Made by a program: the position numbers and the translations under genes. This document shows positions 1-4,127 of a DNA stretch of 7,585 bases, piece by piece. Position 1 is the first letter of the stretch, and each line of letters opens with the position of its first letter. The notes below the pieces were generated by a model. It made no database searches. It saw only the letters and a program-made list of their open reading frames with translations, and was not told the origin of the DNA. The DNA is from Planctomycetes bacterium UBA4800 (lineage in GTDB: Bacteria > Planctomycetota > UBA8108 > UBA8890 > UBA8898), in contig DHGK01000064.1 in NCBI GenBank assembly GCA_002402755.1, positions 1 to 7,585 on the forward strand, given 5' to 3'.

Positions 1-522
1 CCCCTGCGAATGCTGCGGCCCCTGCTGGTGTTGCGGCCCCTGCTGATACTGCGGATGCCGGTGCTGCTGCGGTCCCTGCTGGTGCTGCGGCCTGTGCTGG
101 TGCTGCGGCCCTTGATGGTGCGGGCGGCCCTGATTGTGCCGCGGCCCCTGCGGATGTTGCCGTCCGGGCGCGTGGTGCGCCGGCTGCCCGTGCGGCTGCG
201 GCGCGTGAGGGTGGTGCTGCCCGCCCGCGTGCTGCGGGTTGTGCTGCCCGGGCTGCCCCTGGTGCGCGGGCCCGCGGCGCGGCCTGCGGCGGCGGCGGCG
301 GCCCTGTCCCTGGCCCTGCTGCGCATGGGGGCCTTGCCCTGGCTGAGGCTGGCCGCCTGCCGGACGGCGGTCCGCATCCCGGCACTGCATGCACCGCGTC
401 GGCAAGTGCGGGGACTGCGGGACCGTGCCGCCGCGCGCCTCGTCCTCGCTGCGTTCAAGCACGCGCCAGCCGAAGGTGCGGTTACAGTGGTCACACTGGA
501 TCGTGATTTCCTTGAATACCAT
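1..522 (-). CDS. Zinc-ribbon protein with His/Gln-rich hexapeptide-repeat tail (C-terminus cut by window edge)
   Basis: The gene reads from ATG at 522-520 through 174 sense codons to the left edge without a stop. An in-frame TGA six codons upstream of the ATG rules out a longer N-terminus. A purine-rich GAAGAAGAG about 9 nt upstream can act as ribosome binding site. Residues 1-54 carry two CxxC knuckles, C10-x2-C13 (QCDHCN) and C44-x2-C47 (RCMQCR), a typical zinc-ribbon spacing; the PTRCMQCR end resembles the small bacterial zinc-ribbon families whose second knuckle reads P-x-R-C-x-x-C-R. Residues 55-74 are Gly/Gln/Pro-rich. Residues 75-83 hold eight arginines in nine positions. From about residue 120 the chain is a hexapeptide repeat near GPQHQQ. 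The tail has about 20 histidines. Nucleic-acid or metal binding is an inference from composition; the true function is unknown. No signal peptide or membrane segment is seen, so it is probably cytoplasmic. Confidence 0.85.
   Translation of the reverse strand, partial: MVFKEITIQCDHCNRTFGWRVLERSEDEARGGTVPQSPHLPTRCMQCRDADRRPAGGQPQPGQGPHAQQGQGQGRRRRRRPRRGPAHQGQPGQHNPQHAGGQHHPHAPQPHGQPAHHAPGRQHPQGPRHNQGRPHHQGPQHQHRPQHQQGPQQHRHPQYQQGPQHQQGPQHSQG
4..165 (-). repeat. 18-nt tandem repeat coding for a GPQHQQ-type hexapeptide
   Basis: Nine consecutive 18-nt units can be laid out at 4-21, 22-39, 40-57 and so on to 148-165, with consensus CTGCTGGTGCTGCGGCCC on the plus strand. Read on the minus strand inside the zinc-ribbon gene they give GRQHPQ, GPRHNQ, GRPHHQ, GPQHQH, RPQHQQ, GPQQHR, HPQYQQ, GPQHQQ, GPQHSQ. 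Units differ at both DNA and protein level but keep His or Gln at the same places, which suggests repeat expansion followed by selection on composition. The array continues past the left edge. Confidence 0.8.
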
Positions 523-627
523 AGGCGTTGCTCTTCTTCACGTCCTTTCTTCTCTTCGCCATGCACGCGCGCGACTTCCTCGTTATCCGCTCCGCGGGAT
601 CCGCGCGCTCGAGAACTCATGTTTCCC

Positions 628-644
628 GGACCGTCGATCGGTCC
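628..644 (-). promoter_or_regulatory. Hairpin in the 5' leader of the zinc-ribbon gene
   Basis: GGACCG (628-633) and CGGTCC (639-644) pair perfectly around a 5-nt loop. The element lies about 16 nt downstream of the predicted transcription start, so it would form near the 5' end of the mRNA. It could stabilise the transcript or be a protein-binding site. There is no U-tract, so it is not an intrinsic terminator. Confidence 0.4.
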
Positions 645-666
645 CCACACTGCTACCCTGGGAGGG

Positions 667-694
667 ATTGTAGCACATGAACGCCGGCAGTCAA
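667..694 (-). promoter_or_regulatory. Sigma70-type promoter of the zinc-ribbon gene
   Basis: On the minus strand TTGACT (694-689, five of six to consensus) is followed by a 16-nt spacer and TACAAT (672-667, five of six), with TGC immediately before it as an extended -10. Transcription should start near 660, leaving a leader of about 138 nt before the ATG at 522. This is the best promoter in the window. Confidence 0.75.
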
Positions 695-770
695 AGCCCC
701 GGGGGGAGGGGCGGAAAGCGCGCTGCAGGCCGCGTGTCTCGGGTTCGGGTCTGCAACCTCAGGCCTAATG

Positions 771-790
771 AGCCTATAGCCTATAGCCTA
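771..790 (+). repeat. AGCCTAT heptamer tandem array, 2.9 units
   Basis: The sequence is AGCCTATAGCCTATAGCCTA, two full heptamers plus six bases, preceded by the degenerate AGGCCTAATG. It matches the longer array at the right edge of the window in unit and orientation. It is AT-rich compared with its surroundings and intergenic. Confidence 0.8.
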
Positions 791-839
791 CGAAAGCCCT
801 CTCTTCATCCATGATCGGCGTTTTCGGGCACGAAGATAA

Positions 840-855
840 GCGGCCGTACGGCCGC
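840..855 (-). terminator. Possible terminator hairpin after the OB-fold gene
   Basis: GCGGCCGTACGGCCGC is a perfect 16-nt palindrome that can fold as a 6-bp GC stem with a GTAC loop, starting 17 nt after the stop of the upstream minus-strand gene. On the minus strand it is followed by TTATCTTCGT, a weak T-rich stretch. Position and stem fit an intrinsic terminator, but the U-tract is poor. Confidence 0.4.
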
Positions 856-872
856 GGGAGGCTGCGCGAGGA

Positions 873-1208
873 TCACCAGTCCTCGTCCTTGCTTAACTCC
901 TCCTCCGCGTCCATGCTCTCGCCGATCTCGTCGCCCTGGAGGTCGTCGGGCTCCTCCGCATCCTCCTTCTCCTCCTCGAAGGTGTCCAGGACCTCGAAGT
1001 CCCGCACGGCGAGGACGGGCTCGCCGTCCTCGTTCTCGTCGACGTAGCCGTTGACCTCGACCTCGCAGCCGACGTACGCGAGCAGTTCCTGGAAGCTCTC
1101 GCCGCGCTCCACGTGATAGCGCTCGCTCTCGGTCTGCAGGCAGACGTCCGTGGGTTCGTCGTTGCTGTCCCAGTCCACCGCAACGATCTCGCCGACTATC
1201 TTCGCCAT
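873..1208 (-). CDS. Small acidic-tailed protein, probable OB-fold-like beta barrel
   Basis: This 111-residue gene starts at ATG 1208-1206 with AAGGGAG about a dozen bases upstream and ends at TGA 875-873. Residues 1-75 alternate short hydrophobic strands with turns: IVGEIVAVDW, DVCLQT, a helix-like SFQELLAYVG, then CEVEVNGYVDE and PVLAVRDFEVLD. The pattern of strands, a central helix and V-x-G-Y-V resembles small OB-fold barrels, but this is a fold guess, not a family match. Residues 76-111 are almost certainly disordered, with 19 Asp/Glu in 36 residues and a final DEDW. No signal peptide is visible. It lies between aroC and the zinc-ribbon gene on the same strand, with GC palindromes in both gaps, so it may be its own transcription unit. 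Function unknown. Confidence 0.8.
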   Translation of the reverse strand: MAKIVGEIVAVDWDSNDEPTDVCLQTESERYHVERGESFQELLAYVGCEVEVNGYVDENEDGEPVLAVRDFEVLDTFEEEKEDAEEPDDLQGDEIGESMDAEEELSKDEDW

Positions 1209-1245
1209 ACTGCCGTCACTCCCTTGTCACAAGTTCTCTCGGAGA

Positions 1246-1259
1246 GGGGCCGCGGCCCC
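1246..1259. other. Perfect GC palindrome upstream of the OB-fold gene
   Basis: GGGGCCGCGGCCCC lies 38 nt upstream of the ATG at 1208, inside the likely leader or promoter region. It shares the GGCCGCGGCC core with the palindrome at 1348-1361. It may be a binding site or an mRNA hairpin; no function can be assigned. Confidence 0.4.
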
Positions 1260-1347
1260 GCGGCTCCTCCACCAGCATAAGGAAGCATCCGAACGGCTGC
1301 TTGTCAAGTATCGTCCGCCGCGCCTGCAACCGCATTGTCACGGTGTA

Positions 1348-1361
1348 TCGGCCGCGGCCGA
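1348..1361 (-). terminator. GC palindrome 26 nt after the aroC stop, possible terminator
   Basis: TCGGCCGCGGCCGA is a perfect 14-nt palindrome starting 26 nt past the aroC stop codon. No T-tract follows on the minus strand (TACACCGTGA), so it could act only as a hairpin that pauses polymerase or protects the 3' end. Confidence 0.3.
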
Positions 1362-1387
1362 CCCCGGCTTGAGCCTCCCCCCGGCGC

Positions 1388-2458
1388 TCACCCGAGGGGG
1401 GGTATCGTTTCTGGCCTGAGGGCGCGCTGCCCGAGCACCGCGTCGACCATGACCAGCGCAGCCATGGCTTCGGCGACGGGCACGATCCGCGGGCAGATGC
1501 AGGGGTCGTGCCGCCCCCCGATCGAGATCTCGCGCGGAGCGCCTCCCCGGTCGACCGTGCGCTGCGGCGTTCCGATCGATGACGCCGGCTTGACGGCGAT
1601 GCGCGCCGTGATGGGGCAACCGGTCGAGATCCCGCCCAGAACGCCGCCCGCGAAGTTGCGAGTGAAGCCCTCCGGCCCCAGGGGATCGTTGCTCTCCGAT
1701 CCGCGCATGCAGGCAAGCGCGAACCCCTTGCCGATCTCGACGCCCTTCACGGCGCCGATCGAGAGCAGCGCGGCGCCCAGCCGCGCGCCGAGCTTGTCGA
1801 AGACCGGGTCGCCGAGCCCCGCGGGCGCGCCGATGATGCGCACCTCCACGATGCCGCCCAGGGAGTCCTTCTCCGCGCGCGCCCTCTCGATCGCCGCGGC
1901 CATCGCGGCGGCCGCGGCGGGGTCGGCGCTCCTGACGGGGTTCTTCTCGATCTCGCCCGCGTTCCATTCCCGCGCCGCCACCTCGCCCACCTGCACTGTC
2001 GCCGCCTCGATGCGCATGCCGAACGCAGCCAGCACCTTCTTGGCGACGGCGCCCCCGGCCACGCGGCCGAGCGTCTCCCGGCCGGACGCGCGGCCCGAGC
2101 CGCGCCAGTCGCGCACGCCGTACTTCCGCTCGTAGGTGTAGTCGGCGTGGCCCGGACGGTACACGTCCTTGAGCGCCTCGTAGTCCTGCGGGCGCTGCTC
2201 CCGGTTCCACACGACGACCGCGATGGGCGTTCCCGTGGTCGCGCCCTCGAACACGCCGGACAGGATCTGCGGCTCGTCCGCCTCGTCCCGCGGGGTGACG
2301 AGCGCGCTCTGCCCCGGACGGCGGCGCCTGAGCTCGCGCGCCACGTCCTCCGCCTCGAGCGGAATCCCGGGCGGACACCCGTCGATGACCGCGCCCACGG
2401 CCGGGCCGTGGGACTCCCCGAACGTCGTCACGCGAAACAAGCGTCCGAATGTGTTCAT
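1388..2458 (-). CDS. aroC: Chorismate synthase
   Basis: AroC converts 5-enolpyruvylshikimate-3-phosphate to chorismate in the cytoplasm, the last step of the shikimate pathway, and needs reduced FMN. The 356-residue length is normal for the family and all signatures are present: FGESHG (13-18) with the active-site His17, RRRRPGQS (44-51), GHADYTYE (103-110) with the second catalytic His104, GRASGRET (122-129), SNDPLGPEGF (256-265), GGVLGGISTG (271-280) and GRHDPC (315-320). The sequence follows the E. coli protein closely along its length. ATG at 2458-2456 is fixed by AAGGAG at 2469-2464, five bases upstream. The stop of the upstream propeller gene overlaps this start as TGATG, so the two are probably translationally coupled on one mRNA. 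No other aromatic-pathway gene is present here. Confidence 0.97.
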   Translation of the reverse strand: MNTFGRLFRVTTFGESHGPAVGAVIDGCPPGIPLEAEDVARELRRRRPGQSALVTPRDEADEPQILSGVFEGATTGTPIAVVVWNREQRPQDYEALKDVYRPGHADYTYERKYGVRDWRGSGRASGRETLGRVAGGAVAKKVLAAFGMRIEAATVQVGEVAAREWNAGEIEKNPVRSADPAAAAAMAAAIERARAEKDSLGGIVEVRIIGAPAGLGDPVFDKLGARLGAALLSIGAVKGVEIGKGFALACMRGSESNDPLGPEGFTRNFAGGVLGGISTGCPITARIAVKPASSIGTPQRTVDRGGAPREISIGGRHDPCICPRIVPVAEAMAALVMVDAVLGQRALRPETIPPLG

Positions 2459-3690
2459 CAAGGCTCCTTGACGTGCCGCGCCACGTCGATCACGTACACC
2501 TGCCGCGTCTTCTCGTGCGCGGAGTCGATGCAGATCCGGGCGCCGTCGCGGCTCCACCGGGGATGAAGGTCGCAGCGCGCGGCCTGGTGCCAGCCCTCCG
2601 GCGAGCGGAGGCGGGCAAGCTCGACCCGTGCTCCATCGCGCACGCGGACGAGGAAGAGATGCCGCATGCCGCGCTGATCCGGATAGGTGTCGCACACGAC
2701 CCACGCGCCGTCCGGCGAGAAGCTCGCGTGGCCGTCCTCGACCAGCACGTCCTTGTGAAAGGGCGCAACGGCGCCCGTGCGCTCGTCGACCAGGTAGAAG
2801 CACGTCCCCGCCGAGGGATGCTGCGCCCACGCGAGCAGCGTGCGCGCGTCGCGCCAGACGAAATGCGACACGAGCTGGTGATCGAGCAGGAGGCGCAGGT
2901 TCCCGCCGTCGCCATCCGCCGTGTAGAGCCGCGTCCGCCGCGGCTGCCCGGCGCGGCACCAGCGGTGCAGGAACACGAACCGCGCCCCGTCGGGACTCCA
3001 CAGGAGGTGGTTCACCCAGTGGTACGATTCGGCGAACTCCGGCAGCGGACGGAACATCGCCACGCGCGCGAGCGGCACGACCAGGCGGCACCCGCCGCGC
3101 TCCAGGTCCCCCACGTATACCCCGTCGTCCTCCGGCGCCGCCACGTGGCGCCGCGGATCGAGGATGCCCTCGAAGCCGTAGCCGGGCCGCGTCCAGGCCA
3201 GGCGGCTGAAGCTCAGCGAGAGCGCGCGCGTGCCGTCGGGATGCAGGTGGTACACGGGGAAGGGCAGCAGGCGGCGGCGTCCGGTCGGCACATCGACCCG
3301 CACCGAGGCCCACCGCTCGCCATCCCGCACGTTGTAGATCACCTCGCGCTCGGGCGCGCCCGGCAGCCAGCCGGGCAGCGCACCGAGCTGCCAGCACCAC
3401 GCCGCCGTCGCGCCGAGCGGCCGGAAGACCCCGCCCGCGGCGGAATCGATGCAGCCGACCGCGGCCGTCTCGCCGGCCACCGGCTGCCGTCCCGCGAAGG
3501 CCGCGCGGTGGACGAGCAGGTAGCGGCCGCCCGCATCCCACGGGCACCGGTCGAAGTACCCGGCGAAGTGGTGGTCGGGCCCCGAGGTCGCCGCCTCGAC
3601 GGGCCCGCCGGCCGTCTGGGCGCGCCCGCGCACGGCCGCCAGCGCCGCCGCGCCTCCCAGGACAAACCCGCGCCGAGTCATCGCTCGCAT
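2458..3690 (-). CDS. Tat-exported beta-propeller protein (PD40/TolB-like; oligogalacturonate-lyase-like)
   Basis: The 410-residue product starts at ATG 3690 (GGGAGG about ten bases upstream); Met4 at 3681 is an alternative. Residues 5-20 form a twin-arginine signal, TRRGFVLGGAAALAA, so export through Tat in a folded state is likely. The mature part repeats the propeller-blade motif: HPDG (150-153), WSPDG (231-235), FSPDG (324-328) and WSRDG (379-383), each followed by a hydrophobic strand. Notable conserved-looking pieces are YHWVNHLLWSPDG (223-235), EDGHASFSPDG with His321, CDTYPD (333-338) and CDLHPRWSRDG with His376. Such histidines recall the metal-binding histidines of oligogalacturonate lyases, which are also seven-bladed propellers, but lyase activity is only a suggestion and a purely binding role is equally possible. 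Its stop overlaps the aroC start by one base. Confidence 0.85.
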   Translation of the reverse strand: MRAMTRRGFVLGGAAALAAVRGRAQTAGGPVEAATSGPDHHFAGYFDRCPWDAGGRYLLVHRAAFAGRQPVAGETAAVGCIDSAAGGVFRPLGATAAWCWQLGALPGWLPGAPEREVIYNVRDGERWASVRVDVPTGRRRLLPFPVYHLHPDGTRALSLSFSRLAWTRPGYGFEGILDPRRHVAAPEDDGVYVGDLERGGCRLVVPLARVAMFRPLPEFAESYHWVNHLLWSPDGARFVFLHRWCRAGQPRRTRLYTADGDGGNLRLLLDHQLVSHFVWRDARTLLAWAQHPSAGTCFYLVDERTGAVAPFHKDVLVEDGHASFSPDGAWVVCDTYPDQRGMRHLFLVRVRDGARVELARLRSPEGWHQAARCDLHPRWSRDGARICIDSAHEKTRQVYVIDVARHVKEP

Positions 3691-3840
3691 TGGCCGGTAC
3701 CTCCCGGCTTATTCTAACGTCGGGAAGCCCGCCGCAAAAGCCGCCGCGGAGCGCAACCGTTCACAGGGAATCCCGAGCACGCGAGTCTCCGGCTTCGGTG
3801 GATCACATTCCGGCGTCCTTCGTGGTGCTCCTTCTGATTC

Positions 3841-3954
3841 ACCACAGAGAAGACAGAGTGCACAGAGAACGAAACGTGAGACGTCGCGTCGCTCCGTGGC
3901 AAGTGCGATGGTCTCTCTCCGTATTCTTCTCTGTGCCCTCTGTGCCTCTGTGGT
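3841..3954. repeat. Imperfect inverted repeat of CACAGAG-type motifs (dispersed intergenic element)
   Basis: The left arm (3841-3869) contains ACCACAGAG, ACAGAG and GCACAGAGAA; the right arm (3927-3954) is its reverse complement with one indel and a few mismatches, ending CTCTGTGGT. Inside the 57-nt spacer GAGAC-G-TCGC (3878-3887) can pair with GCGA-TG-GTCTC (3905-3915), so the whole segment can fold as one long hairpin. From general knowledge, ACCACAGAGGCACAGAGG-type sequences are dispersed intergenic repeats in many bacterial genomes, often mis-annotated as small proteins containing LCALCASVVS or HRGHRE. The GTCCTTCGTGGTGCTCCTT just upstream (3815-3833) looks like another common piece of such elements. 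Confidence 0.7.
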
Positions 3955-4091
3955 TTCCTTTCCGTCAAGTGACACCTGTCCGTGTACCCGAACGCGGCGA
4001 GAACACCGTGAACGGCCGCGGCGGAAACACGGCCGGGCGCCGACCCCCCCGCCGGACGCGCCGGAAAACTCTAGCCTTGCGCGGGCTTCCC

Positions 4092-4100
4092 TGGTATGAT
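4092..4100 (+). promoter_or_regulatory. Extended -10 promoter of the Pcm-fusion gene
   Basis: TGG-TATGAT has a TGn extension and five of six bases of the -10 consensus. No good -35 lies at 16-18 nt; TTGCGC at 4077 is too close (12 nt). Extended -10 elements can work without a -35. The start would be near 4107, giving a leader of about 20 nt that holds the ribosome binding site. Confidence 0.45.
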
Positions 4101-4115
4101 GCAGTCACGCCGCCC

Positions 4116-4122
4116 GGGAGGA
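4116..4122 (+). promoter_or_regulatory. Ribosome binding site fixing a GTG start
   Basis: GGGAGGA lies six bases upstream of GTG at 4128-4130, which opens directly into a lipoprotein signal peptide. This site decides the start. The open frame continues upstream to 3690, but that part only translates the intergenic repeat. Confidence 0.8.
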
Positions 4123-4127
4123 CGATC

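Larger units (their letters stand above)
695..872. other. Intergenic stretch between the zinc-ribbon promoter and the OB-fold gene
   Basis: Bases 523-872 hold no convincing gene. From left to right the gap holds the zinc-ribbon leader, its promoter, GC-rich DNA with nothing recognised at about 695-765, the AGCCTAT heptamer array at 771-790, and the palindrome at 840-855 just behind the OB-fold stop codon. Confidence 0.6.
3691..4127. other. Divergent intergenic region with dispersed-repeat element
   Basis: This 437-nt gap separates the two divergent blocks. It holds the ribosome binding site of the propeller gene (about 3701-3706), a CACAGAG-type inverted-repeat element (3841-3954), a short AAGTGACACCTGTCC stretch (3967-3981) and the promoter and ribosome binding site of the Pcm-fusion gene. 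The part around 3955-4060 shows nothing else I can name. No good promoter for the propeller gene was found. Confidence 0.7.

Noticed and set aside
10..768. A long plus-strand reading frame rich in Leu, Arg and Val (LRPLLVLRPLL)
   Set aside because: It is the antisense of the zinc-ribbon gene's repeat tail and then runs through that gene's promoter. The minus-strand reading has a zinc ribbon, a start with an upstream in-frame stop, and a promoter.
2459..3547. Upstream in-frame extension of aroC to over 700 residues
   Set aside because: AroC is complete from ATG 2458, with a good ribosome binding site and the normal family N-terminus. The extension is another frame of the propeller gene.
3711..3716. 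TAGAAT on the minus strand as a -10 for the propeller gene
   Set aside because: No acceptable -35 lies upstream, and the implied start would fall inside the ribosome binding site.
3709..3975. Minus-strand small frames with RAQRRIRRE, HRGHREEYGER and FVLCALCLLCGE
   Set aside because: They are translations of the CACAGAG inverted repeat, a known source of spurious small proteins, and they lack convincing ribosome binding sites.
3896..4099. Plus-strand 67-residue frame containing LCALCASVVSF
   Set aside because: It is the same repeat read on the other strand and overlaps the promoter of the next gene.
3690..4127. A 146-residue N-terminal extension of the Pcm fusion
   Set aside because: It would translate the dispersed repeat and the promoter region. 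GTG at 4128 has a strong ribosome binding site and opens directly into a lipoprotein signal peptide.
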